Positions 1 to 6,321 are shown, numbered from the stretch's first letter. The stretch: DNA of 7,039 nt from Candidatus Zixiibacteriota bacterium (GCA_035380245.1 DAOSXA010000017.1:1-7039); one strand, 5' to 3'. The notes: generated by a model not told the origin, from the sequence alone. Numbers and translations are program-made.

Positions 1-2
1 CC

Positions 3-77
3 ACCACAGTGGTCTATTATGCAATCTCTTTGAGTAGATCCGGTGGTCTTATTTCGAGTGCTTTGAAAGCATCGTAA
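3..77 (+). CDS. Possible C-terminal end of an upstream gene (partial)
   Basis: One frame is open from the window edge to a TAA at 75-77 and encodes about 24 residues (TTVVYYAISLSRSGG and onward, ending SALKAS). The other two forward frames stop within the first 40 bases. The stop lies 24 bases before the likely ATG of the next gene, which fits an operon arrangement. The peptide is too short to assign to a family, and an open frame this short could be chance. Confidence 0.3.
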   Translation, partial: TTVVYYAISLSRSGGLISSALKAS

Positions 78-101
78 GCATTGCCGGAAAGGATAGAAGG
101 A

Positions 102-455
102 ATGAAAGATTACTTGAATCGCGACGATCTTGCCTCGGAACGGACATCACTGGCAGCCCAACGGACTTTCTCCGCCTGGATCCGGACTGGTTTGGCGGGA
201 GTCGGCGGTGGCTTGGCGGTCGCGCGCTTGCTCGTATTCAAAAGTTATGAGCACCGAGTTATAGCGCATGTGATTGGCGCGTTGCTCGTGATTTGGGGAG
301 CAAGCATCTTTATTTACGCGATCATTGATTACCGGCGCACATGCGCGAGACTGATGCAAGAGGGTCCCTCGAAGAATTCGCTGCGTGCCTTGTTGCTCAT
401 GACGGTGGTGCTATTGATTGTTGCTGCGCTAGTATTCTGGCTTACCCTGCAATGA
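102..455 (+). CDS. DUF202 (YidH-like) small inner-membrane protein
   Basis: A 117-residue membrane protein of unknown molecular function. Near the N-terminus it carries the DUF202 signature, an arginine-rich stretch RTSLAAQRTFSAWIRTGL (residues 14-31), running into a first hydrophobic segment (about 24-46). Two further membrane segments follow at about 53-75 and 94-115, giving three in all, the usual DUF202 layout and size. The ATG at 102 is preferred because GGAAAGG (86-92) lies 9 bases upstream; a TTG at 81 in the same frame would add seven residues. The next gene starts 14 bases after the stop with its own AAAGGAG, so co-transcription with the metallophosphoesterase is likely. DUF202 proteins have no established biochemical role; an accessory role at the membrane for its neighbour is only inference. 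Confidence 0.85.
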   Translation: MKDYLNRDDLASERTSLAAQRTFSAWIRTGLAGVGGGLAVARLLVFKSYEHRVIAHVIGALLVIWGASIFIYAIIDYRRTCARLMQEGPSKNSLRALLLMTVVLLIVAALVFWLTLQ

Positions 456-469
456 AAGGAGTATAGATA

Positions 470-1918
470 ATGGCAAATATAACGTCGCTGACTGTCATTC
501 AACTGAACGATAGCCATGCCTATTTTGATCTACACCAGGAAATGTTCTGGCAGGGTGGTCAGGCAGTTTATCGTCCTGCTGGAGGGTATGCCCGCATTGC
601 CACAATCGTAAAGAAGATTCGGGCCAAGAACCAGGGGCGCACGCTCTTTTGCGACTGCGGCGATACCCTCCACGGTACCCATCCCACCCAGAAGACACAG
701 GGAGAGGCTTTGATCCCTATCTTAAATTCATTGAGTCTCGATGCCATGACAGCCCATTGGGAATTTGCTTATGGTCCGGAGACCTTCAAACAGCGCGCAG
801 CACAGCTCAGCTATCCGATGCTGGCAATCAATGTTTACAATCACGCAACCAAGGAGCGGCTCTTTCCACCATACAGCGTGAAAGAAATCGGTGGTTTACG
901 GATCGGCCTCGTGGGCATCGCCTCCAATATTGTAGACAAGACCATGCCACCTTCCTTCAGCGCAGGACTTCACTTCACCCTGGGTCGAGAAGAACTCCCT
1001 TCCATTATCAATGTTCTGCGCACCCAGGAGAAGGCAGACCTGGTCGTCCTCATCTCCCACCTCGGGTTTCCCCAGGACATGAAGCTGTTGTCGGAGGTCC
1101 AGGGTATCGATGTTTGCCTGAGCGGCCACACCCATAACCGCCTGTATAAACCGGTCCTCCAGGGAAAAACGTTGATCATGCAGTCGGGCTGCCATGGTTC
1201 TTTCCTGGGCCGCCTGGATCTGGAAATTGAGGGGGGGCGTATAACTGACTACCGACACCAACTGATTGAGGTAGAAGACAATATAGACCCCGATCCTGCG
1301 GTAGCTGACCTTGTCCGCCAAGCGCTCACGCCTTATCAAAAAGAATTATCAACGGTTGTGGGTGAAACGGCGACGGCGCTCAACAGAGCGACCATGCTGG
1401 AAACGACGATGGACAATTTCCTGTTGCAGGCATTGCTGGAAAGCACGGGCGCGCAATTGGCATTCTCGAATGGTTGGCGCTTTGGGGCACCAATAATTCC
1501 CGGAGAGGTGACTTTGAATGACCTCTATAACATGATCCCGATGAACCCGCCAATCTCAACGGTCGAGCTGACGGGCGAGGAAATTGTTGTGATGCTGGAA
1601 GAGAATCTGGAGCGAACATTTGCAGGCGATCCGTATGACCAGATGGGTGGTTACGTTAAACGCGGTCTCGGCCTCAATGCCTATATCAAGATCGAAAATC
1701 CAGCCGGACAGCGCGTCCAGCAAGTGTTTGTAGGCAACGAGCCGCTACAAGCCGGGCGCTATTACCCCACGGCTTTTGTCACAGAACAAGGTGTCGCGCA
1801 GAAGTATGGTTGCAATCGCCAACAGCACACTGAGCGAAGCATAGAGGCGTTGACGGCATATCTGGCCAGGCACCGCCCGCTGCACGCAGAACTACGGGGC
1901 ACCTTCGTCGCGGTATAG
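470..1918 (+). CDS. SoxB-like / 5'-nucleotidase family metallophosphoesterase, no export signal
   Basis: A 482-residue two-domain enzyme. The N-terminal calcineurin-like domain (about 5-265) shows the dimetal-site motifs LNDSH (D14, H16), CGD (D65), SH (H187) and GHTH (H220, H222). The C-terminal domain (about 295-465) matches the 5'-nucleotidase C-terminal substrate-binding domain, with SNGWRFGAPIIPGEVTLND at 333-351. The family hydrolyses nucleotide phosphoesters (UshA type) or, in SoxB, releases sulfate from a carrier-bound thiosulfate intermediate. Where UshA-type enzymes have GNHEFD, this protein has AHWEFA (95-100). That replaces the usual Asn and His and recalls the GHWEF-type motif I associate with SoxB. 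Unlike UshA or SoxB it lacks a Sec or Tat signal, since the first beta strand begins at residue 7, so it is probably cytosolic. ATG 470 is supported by AAAGGAG at 455-461. No other sox gene is visible, so a sulfur-oxidation role is not shown and the substrate is open. Confidence 0.83.
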   Translation: MANITSLTVIQLNDSHAYFDLHQEMFWQGGQAVYRPAGGYARIATIVKKIRAKNQGRTLFCDCGDTLHGTHPTQKTQGEALIPILNSLSLDAMTAHWEFAYGPETFKQRAAQLSYPMLAINVYNHATKERLFPPYSVKEIGGLRIGLVGIASNIVDKTMPPSFSAGLHFTLGREELPSIINVLRTQEKADLVVLISHLGFPQDMKLLSEVQGIDVCLSGHTHNRLYKPVLQGKTLIMQSGCHGSFLGRLDLEIEGGRITDYRHQLIEVEDNIDPDPAVADLVRQALTPYQKELSTVVGETATALNRATMLETTMDNFLLQALLESTGAQLAFSNGWRFGAPIIPGEVTLNDLYNMIPMNPPISTVELTGEEIVVMLEENLERTFAGDPYDQMGGYVKRGLGLNAYIKIENPAGQRVQQVFVGNEPLQAGRYYPTAFVTEQGVAQKYGCNRQQHTERSIEALTAYLARHRPLHAELRGTFVAV

Positions 1919-2023
1919 GGTATTCGCGTGATCGCGTACTCGCTCTGAAAAGCAGAGGTGTGCCCCTAGAACGGAACCATCAGGAGTGCTAAGAGTTGGA
2001 GGAAGCACACAAGGGGGTGCAGG
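1919..2023 (+). other. Intergenic stretch, possible left end of an IS3-type element
   Basis: This is non-coding DNA between the metallophosphoesterase stop and the OrfA relic. A short palindrome (CGCG, TGAT loop, CGCG) lies near 1925-1936. It has no T-run, so it is not a convincing terminator. A sequence starting TGTGCCCC near 1959 has the TG start expected of an IS3-family end, but no matching right end was found, so the boundary is a guess. Confidence 0.25.
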
Positions 2024-2260
2024 ATGAAGACCAACGGAACCAGGTACAGTCCGGCGTTCAAGCTCCAGGTGGTGTTGGAGGCCATTAAGGCCGAAGGGAA
2101 AGGTGGGGAGGCCCAGGTGACCCGGGCCTACGGTGTACGCCCGGTGACGCTCTCCAATTGGTGAAGGCAGTTTCTGGAACATGGGGCCGAGGTGTTTGAG
2201 GGTAAGGAGGTGGTGAAGGTCTACAAGAAGAAGGTGGCGGAGTTGGAGCGTATGGTGGGG
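2024..2260 (+). pseudogene. IS3-family transposase OrfA relic (helix-turn-helix) with in-frame stop
   Basis: From the ATG at 2024 the frame reads MKTNGTRYSPAFKLQVVLEA, then AYGVRPVTLSNW. This is the typical N-terminal HTH of IS3/IS911-type OrfA, which binds the element's ends. Codon 47 is TGA (2162-2164), directly after the conserved SNW. The frame then resumes with RQFLEHGAEVFEG and a lysine/glutamate-rich helix KKKVAELERMVG, the start of the usual leucine-zipper region. A CGA-to-TGA change would explain the stop, because SNWRRQFLE is the family-like reading. Similarity ends near 2260, and no DDE-domain OrfB follows. The sequence then changes to a different transposase family, so this is a truncated, dead element. 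Confidence 0.8.
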
Positions 2261-2286
2261 CATACCTTTGGGAACTTCATCGGTGT

Positions 2287-2855
2287 GGTAATGAACAGGA
2301 CTGCGAAAGGAAGCATTTTATCGCCTGGCCCAAAAGGTCAAAAGCATATTTTCCAAAAGAAACCTTTCGAAAGTGGTAGATGGATTATACGCCTGCGGAC
2401 CGGTAATAGGTACATGCAGGCAATACCATTGGGATTACATGATTGTGCTCAAGGATAACTGTTTAAAAGAGGTCTGGGAAGATGCTGAAGAATTGATGAA
2501 GTTAGAAGAGGAGAACCATTACGAGTGCGATTGGGGAGATCACCATCAGGTATACACATGGGCAAACGCCGTTCCATATTATTATGGTCAACATAGAAAG
2601 AACAAAGAGACCTTTGCCGTAGTGATATGCCAAGAAGAATGGGACGAGGTTGATCGCAACCGCGGTGAAACCAAACATAAAAAGACGCGCTATGCTTGGC
2701 TGTCTGGTAGAGCGATTAACAAACACAACGTATTTAACCGCTGTACCAAAATGGCGCGATATAGGTGGAAGACAGAGAACAACATTTTAGTAGAAAAGCA
2801 TTGTGGTTACCAATGTGACTCTCTCTTGAGTAGATTTAATTATGATGCATTACGG
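2287..2855 (+). pseudogene. DDE transposase relic of a second, non-IS3 family (frameshifted, both ends truncated)
   Basis: The central and C-terminal part of a DDE transposase is legible. It starts GNEQDCERK in one frame, then needs one extra base near 2313 to continue as AFYRLAQKVK in the next. It goes on through VVDGLYACGPVIGTC (second catalytic Asp block), WDYMIVLKDN, and the late block RYRWKTENN with EKHCGYQ (catalytic Glu region). The final in-frame residues LSRFNYDALR resemble the NWNAMR-type motif that follows the Glu block in this transposase type, so the gene is legible to about 2855. There it breaks off into CRISPR repeat sequence. The N-terminal part and first catalytic block are missing, and any start codon inside is artificial. 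Base composition is visibly more AT-rich than the right-hand operon. The exact IS family was not determined; an IS4-superfamily or unclassified (ISNCY) type is my best guess. Confidence 0.7.
2824..2855 (+). repeat. 32-base direct repeat, left copy
   Basis: This copy begins TCTTGAGTAGATTT and ends GATGCATTACGG, and is identical to 6322-6353. The flanking bases differ on both sides (C versus A before, C versus T after), so the match is exactly 32 bases. It ends on the first base of the first CRISPR repeat. In the transposase frame it encodes the final family-like residues of the relic, so it may be transposase-derived. Confidence 0.95.
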
Positions 2856-3027
2856 CTTTCAGTCTACCTATGAGGAATTGAAACAAATCTTTTGCAGCGT
2901 ACACGTCGATGGTTTACAACTTCGCTTCCAGACTACCTATGAGGAACTGAAACCCGGATCAGGTCGGTATCGATCCCGGCTGGGCAACTGAAAGCGAGCT
3001 TCCAGACTACCTATGAGGAATTGAAAC
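2855..3027 (+). CRISPR. Three-repeat orphan CRISPR mini-array
   Basis: Three 30-base repeats lie at 2855-2884, 2924-2953 and 2998-3027. They share the core GACTACCTATGAGGAA and a GAAAC end, and are separated by unrelated spacers of 39 bases (2885-2923) and 44 bases (2954-2997). The 3' end ATTGAAAC is the 5'-handle sequence common in type I and type III systems; similar TACCTATGAGGAATTGAAAC ends are known from type I-B/III arrays. Repeat 3 is taken as consensus. Repeat 1 differs at two positions (TTTCAGT instead of TTCCAGA), and repeat 2 has ACTGAAAC in the handle. No cas gene or AT-rich leader is present, and the upstream side is interrupted by the transposase relic, so this looks like a decaying or split-off array. 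The drawn strand assumes the handle is at the repeat's 3' end. Confidence 0.88.
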
Positions 3028-3216
3028 AAATATACTGTCTTAGAACCTTCTCCTGTTTGAAAAGAGACTGGATTTTTTGAGGAGGTGTCTGAACGGGTTG
3101 CACTCTTGATGAACTCGGCAATGTTTCACTTGTCCGAAAAGGCAAGCATGTCGCCCGGTCGCATTTGATGGCGCGCATCAGTGTAATCTGCCCGCTTTCA
3201 ACCCATGATAGACCCA
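3028..3216. other. Unassigned stretch between CRISPR array and regulator relic
   Basis: I see no supported gene here. The first bases after the last repeat (AAATATACTGTCTTAG) could be the start of a truncated third spacer. A short forward reading near 3078-3160 (FEEVSERVALLMNSAMF) has a good AGGAGG-like segment inside it and could be a scrap of a gene, but it matches no family I can name. A minus-strand open frame covers the stretch but runs into the CRISPR repeat and looks non-biological. Confidence 0.3.
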
Positions 3217-3339
3217 TCATGTTAACTCCTGCAGGACCGCCTTCGCTTCCTTTAGGTCCGGAGTGTCAAACCCTTCGGAGAACCAGCCGTAGATCTTTGC
3301 CAGCAGTTGTCGGGCTTCATCTCGCTTGCCCAGCTTCTG
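3217..3339 (-). pseudogene. C-terminal remnant of an adenylate-cyclase/ATPase/TPR-type regulator
   Basis: Read on the minus strand from 3336, the frame encodes KLGKRDEARQLLAKIYGW, then FSEGFDTPDLKEAKAVLQEL, and ends at a TGA (3217-3219). This is the characteristic last 40 residues of large bacterial proteins that join a class III adenylate/guanylate cyclase or winged-helix domain, a predicted ATPase and TPR repeats. There the phrase IYGWFTEGFDT, followed by an A.LL.EL helix, closes the protein. Directly upstream the same frame has two stops (TAA and TGA at about 3340-3355), so the rest of the gene is gone. It lies in the same orientation as the hydrolase operon, which ends just upstream at 3400, but is unrelated to it. 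Family recognition is from memory of the motif and is fairly firm. Confidence 0.72.
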
Positions 3340-3399
3340 TTACAGCAATCAAATAATGAGAAAAAATCTCGCTCAAATACATTAACCGCCTGAGATTCA

Positions 3400-4926
3400 T
3401 CAATGCGAAATAAGCCATCTGCGCGCGTATTCAAGCTCCACATCGGTGCCTGAAGCGAAGGCGGCCATCGTCTCCCAGGTGCGCGGAACCCTTATCGAAG
3501 GCTGGATTCCTCCCGAGCCGGACGCATCGGCATCGATCTGGATCCTTCCTGAAGCGTCGAGCGACCGCCCGATCGGATATTCAAAAGTAAAGTCTTCGGG
3601 CATCGCGATAGGCCAGGGAATCAGCCCGAAGGAGCCATGCGTACCGTAGAAGCCCAGCACTTTTGCGTTGGGGAGCCTTCCTATCGCCATCGCGAGCCCT
3701 TCACCAGAGCTGATTGTCGCCGGATTCACCAGCACGGCGATTTCCCCCTCAAAATGAGGTTCCCGGGGCACAACCCAGAGCGCCCTGTCGCTCAGCTCAA
3801 AGGTCTGGGCAAAAAGATCGGAATAGGCGAGATCAAAGTGGCCGGAACTGGCGTTGTACCAGGCGGTGCGCTCGTAAAAGGCCTCTTCGCTGGCAAAAAA
3901 GCCCGAGATGTCGGCCGCGACCTGGTCGGAACCACCACGGTTCCCGCGCAGGTCGAGCACTAACGAAGTGACACCAGCCGCCTTGAAGGCCTTCAACGCC
4001 TCGACGACCGCGTCGCTGACCTCGGTCGGATACTTCGTGATGTCGTCAAAATGAATAACGTGGTAGATCCTCAGATAGCCGATGTCCCCGTCGAGAATCT
4101 TCCATACGACATTCCTGTGGAGCTCGTCCGTCAAGGGAATCGGGGCAATATCGAAGAGGCCGAGGTCCGCAAAGTCGTCGTGCTGTGCGACGAGCTCGAC
4201 AGTGAAGTTCCGTCCGCCTGTAGCTGCCGCGGCCAGCGAAGCGGCCGGGTCGGCTGAAGGCGGCTCGAAGACGACAGTGGCGTGCCTTCCCACCGGTGCA
4301 CGCGTTATTGCCTGAAGGCGTTCGAGTTCGAGGTCGTCGAGCGTCGCGGCATTCTTGAACCAGCGTATATCCGCGGCCAAAAGCGCTTTTTCCGTAGGCA
4401 CGCCGTTCCACGATAGAATTCGCGCCCCGGCCGGCAGCCCGGCTTTTCCCGCGGGTCCATCCGCGCGTACCGCCGCGGCGACGATCGACCCATCGTCGAG
4501 CTCTGCGAGACCAAGGCCATAGCTACCGCCAATGAACCTCTCCCTAAGGTCGTCGGTGTTGGCCGTTATCTTGAGGTGGCCATCTGGAATCTCCTTGAGG
4601 TACTCCACCATCGCGATCCGGTAGGCGTCCCTGTCGCCACTGGCTTCGGCAGCCACAATCTTCTGCCCGTAATAGGCGGCCATCCGGTCCCAGGGGATTT
4701 TCTTCCAGTCACCGAAGGCGTAGGTGCGCGAGAAAAAGTCGTGCATCGCAAAGAATGCCTGACTCCAGCCCAGACCACTGAAATCGCCTTCTACCGGGAA
4801 CGAAAACGCATCTGAAGGGGGAGCGTTATCCTGAGCGGGAATCTGCGCCGCCATGCCCGCGCAGAGCGCCAGAGCCAAAACCGCTACTGCAAGGGCCCCT
4901 CGCCCGGCATTCTTTTTTAAGCTCAC
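3400..4926 (-). CDS. Exported S41-family serine peptidase with PDZ domain
   Basis: A 508-residue secreted or periplasmic peptidase of the S41 (C-terminal-processing/tricorn-like) family. The GTG at 4926 is chosen because AGGAGGT (4934-4940) lies 7 bases upstream and because it places a clean signal peptide (MSLKKNAGRG, then a hydrophobic run, AGMAA) at the very start; an ATG at 4986 in the same frame would spoil both. After the signal comes a helical N-terminal domain (about 40-130) with PDGH at 114-117. A PDZ domain follows (about 135-185) with GPAGKAGLPAGARILSWNG. The S41 catalytic core starts at GDIGYLRI (about 280) and has LDLRGNRGG (324-332) and ISSGEG (405-410), with S407 the expected nucleophile. 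GIQPSIRVP near the end is the usual C-terminal strand. The Cys in LALC is not a lipobox, since Leu precedes it. The substrate is unknown. The gene is second in an operon with the C45-type hydrolase. Confidence 0.88.
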   Translation of the reverse strand: MSLKKNAGRGALAVAVLALALCAGMAAQIPAQDNAPPSDAFSFPVEGDFSGLGWSQAFFAMHDFFSRTYAFGDWKKIPWDRMAAYYGQKIVAAEASGDRDAYRIAMVEYLKEIPDGHLKITANTDDLRERFIGGSYGLGLAELDDGSIVAAAVRADGPAGKAGLPAGARILSWNGVPTEKALLAADIRWFKNAATLDDLELERLQAITRAPVGRHATVVFEPPSADPAASLAAAATGGRNFTVELVAQHDDFADLGLFDIAPIPLTDELHRNVVWKILDGDIGYLRIYHVIHFDDITKYPTEVSDAVVEALKAFKAAGVTSLVLDLRGNRGGSDQVAADISGFFASEEAFYERTAWYNASSGHFDLAYSDLFAQTFELSDRALWVVPREPHFEGEIAVLVNPATISSGEGLAMAIGRLPNAKVLGFYGTHGSFGLIPWPIAMPEDFTFEYPIGRSLDASGRIQIDADASGSGGIQPSIRVPRTWETMAAFASGTDVELEYARRWLISH

Positions 4927-4931
4927 AGGAC

Positions 4932-4940
4932 TCACCTCCT
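4932..4940 (-). promoter_or_regulatory. Ribosome-binding site of the S41 gene embedded in the end of the C45 gene
   Basis: On the minus strand this reads AGGAGGTGA. It is at once the last two Arg codons (AGG AGG) and TGA stop of the upstream gene and a near-perfect Shine-Dalgarno for the GTG at 4926, 7 bases from AGGAGGT. Ribosomes terminating on the first gene are positioned to restart on the second, so translational coupling is expected. Confidence 0.8.
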
Positions 4941-6239
4941 GAACAGATCGGTCAGATTCACCTGGGCCCAGTCTGAATATCCCCATGCCCGGAACAGCAC
5001 CACAGAATCCGCAGGGATGGCGATCACCTGAATGACCGTGCCGAAAGTACCTTCGACAACGGGCCCGCCCTTGTCGATCGTCTTTTCCATCATGGCCTTT
5101 ACCGATTCAAGCGTGACATCGCCATTCCACTCGTCGCTGGCGAAGATCTCGTTCAGGGCGGGCTGACGGTCGTCGCGATAGCCCGCCGGAATCTCGTTGA
5201 TCCTCCCCTTCCACGCAGGCGGTATGGGCTGGACAAAATTGTTGAGCGCATAGAGTTCGCCGTCTTTCAACTCCACGATGTGAGTGTCGAAGGTCGGTTT
5301 TTCCACAGACACCGCCCTTTCGGCATCCGCGACCTGCACCAGGTACGAAGCGTCTAGCTTGTCCGCCGTCAACCTCGAAATCACTTCATCGAAGGCCGAA
5401 CATTCGTTCAGGAGATTAAAGAGTTCGACAACAACGAATGTGCCGTCCGGATTCTGTGTCGGGTCCGAGCCTGCACCGTTGTTTACCTCGATGAGAATGC
5501 CTTTCTCGTTGATGCCGGTCTCCACGTAGACCTGGCCGATGGGCCTGATGTTAGCGAAGGCGAGCGATCCGTCGTCGGGATTGAAGGCAACGAGCGAGAG
5601 ATATTTCAGATAGGGGCGCATCGCAATCTGCGTCATGTCCCAGTTGCGTGCGAAATACAGCTTACCGTCAGCGGTCCTCGGGGCGGCTACCGCAATGCCG
5701 CTGCACGATGGCGCATTTTTCGACTGTTCGATAACAAGGTCCGGCAAAATATAGAAGGAAGTCTCAAGAAGGATATGCTCATCAAGGCTGAGCCCGGAAG
5801 TCTCCGACATGCCCCGCAGAAGCTCCTTCATCGGATCGGAATACGTATCGAATATCTCCCGCACCCCCTCGAGATGCTCGGGTCTAAGGCCGCGCGCCTC
5901 GAGATCGGCCTTGATCGCCACGTAGAATTCCTGAAGCTGGGGCGAAAGGAGGCCTCCGTACTGCCGTCCCATCTCATGCCAGTTACCCTTGAGCGAGAGC
6001 ACTGGGTATCCGCCTACGGAACTTCGCCATGCCTGACCGCCTTCAAATACCCCGGAGGGCACAAGGCCAGCCGGCTCGTTCGCCCACACTGGCGCAGCGG
6101 AGAAAATTAATGCACACAGAACGACAAGGGGCAGAGCAAGACGCGGACGTACGCTCGTCCTAGTCTTTTTCATTATCTCCTTCTGTTGACGAGACTGCCG
6201 CCTGCCATTCCTCCAAAATGCAATCGGGACTTTTTTCAT
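4932..6239 (-). CDS. Exported C45-type Ntn-hydrolase / acyltransferase-like protein
   Basis: A 435-residue protein of the C45 peptidase/acyl-CoA:6-aminopenicillanate acyltransferase-like family. These are Ntn-hydrolases that self-cleave to expose a catalytic N-terminal Cys and then hydrolyse or transfer acyl groups on amides. Visible marks are LKGNWHEMGRQYGG (83-96, the usual N-terminal block), NAPSCSGIAVA with the probable nucleophile C179, and FARNWDM (196-202). Then come NEKGILIEVNNG (244-255) and the closing strands GTVIQVIAIPADSVVLFRAWG (split at 400-420). A signal peptide ends at PVWA-NEP (about 53/54). Two starts are possible. ATG 6239 has a strong AGGAGGT 6 bases upstream. ATG 6173 (Met23) has AAGGAG 3 bases upstream and would give a more normal short signal peptide (MKKTRTSVRPRLALPL). 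The physiological substrate is not predictable; related enzymes act on penicillins, bile acids, N-acyl lipids or peptides. It is the first gene of an operon with the S41 peptidase. Confidence 0.82.
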   Translation of the reverse strand: MKKVPIAFWRNGRRQSRQQKEIMKKTRTSVRPRLALPLVVLCALIFSAAPVWANEPAGLVPSGVFEGGQAWRSSVGGYPVLSLKGNWHEMGRQYGGLLSPQLQEFYVAIKADLEARGLRPEHLEGVREIFDTYSDPMKELLRGMSETSGLSLDEHILLETSFYILPDLVIEQSKNAPSCSGIAVAAPRTADGKLYFARNWDMTQIAMRPYLKYLSLVAFNPDDGSLAFANIRPIGQVYVETGINEKGILIEVNNGAGSDPTQNPDGTFVVVELFNLLNECSAFDEVISRLTADKLDASYLVQVADAERAVSVEKPTFDTHIVELKDGELYALNNFVQPIPPAWKGRINEIPAGYRDDRQPALNEIFASDEWNGDVTLESVKAMMEKTIDKGGPVVEGTFGTVIQVIAIPADSVVLFRAWGYSDWAQVNLTDLFRR

Positions 6240-6321
6240 TCGATTACCTCCTTTTGAGTGATATTGAGCTTTTTCTTGCTTAACGATTTTACTCTTATAA
6301 TACCCGCATTAAGCAAACGTA
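6240..6321 (-). promoter_or_regulatory. AT-rich upstream region with probable promoter and RBS of the hydrolase operon
   Basis: This AT-rich leader precedes the C45 gene. On the minus strand AGGAGGT (6246-6252) is the ribosome-binding site for ATG 6239. TATTAT (6297-6302) is a reasonable -10 element about 55 bases upstream of the start, but no good -35 lies at 16-18 bases, so the promoter is tentative. The overlapping plus-strand TATAAT (6296-6301) is a perfect -10 hexamer facing the gene-free right end. It too lacks a proper -35, since TTGCTT is only 14 bases away. Confidence 0.4.

Noticed and set aside
29..39. TTGAGTAGAT near the window start matches 10 bases of the 32-base repeat.
   Set aside because: The match stops after 10 bases and the surrounding sequence differs, so it is compatible with chance.
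2824..2855. The left 32-base copy as a CRISPR spacer that targets 6322-6353 (self-targeting).
   Set aside because: No repeat precedes it, it is shorter than the two true spacers, and it continues the transposase reading frame with a family-like motif. Transposon origin is simpler.
3011..3220. A minus-strand frame of 69 residues.
   Set aside because: It runs into the third CRISPR repeat, has no recognisable domain and no good ribosome-binding site, and starts just after the stop of the regulator relic.
3348..3372. A GAGA-T5-TCTC palindrome downstream of the S41 gene as a terminator.
   Set aside because: The stem is only 4 bp and AT-rich, and the T-run forms the loop rather than following the stem.
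3252..3443. A minus-strand frame of 63 residues starting inside the S41 gene end.
   Set aside because: It is a shadow in a different frame from both the S41 gene and the regulator relic, and both of those have recognisable protein motifs.
4800..4926. A lipobox in the S41 signal peptide (LALC).
   Set aside because: The residue before Cys is Leu, not Gly, Ala or Ser, so signal peptidase I cleavage is more likely.
6174..6239. A twin-arginine export motif (GRRQSR) in the C45-type N-terminus.
   Set aside because: The motif lacks the S-RR-x-F-L-K pattern, and the region may not even be translated if ATG 6173 is the true start.
6296..6301. A perfect TATAAT on the plus strand as a promoter for a gene to the right.
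   Set aside because: There is no -35 at normal spacing and no gene downstream before the window end.
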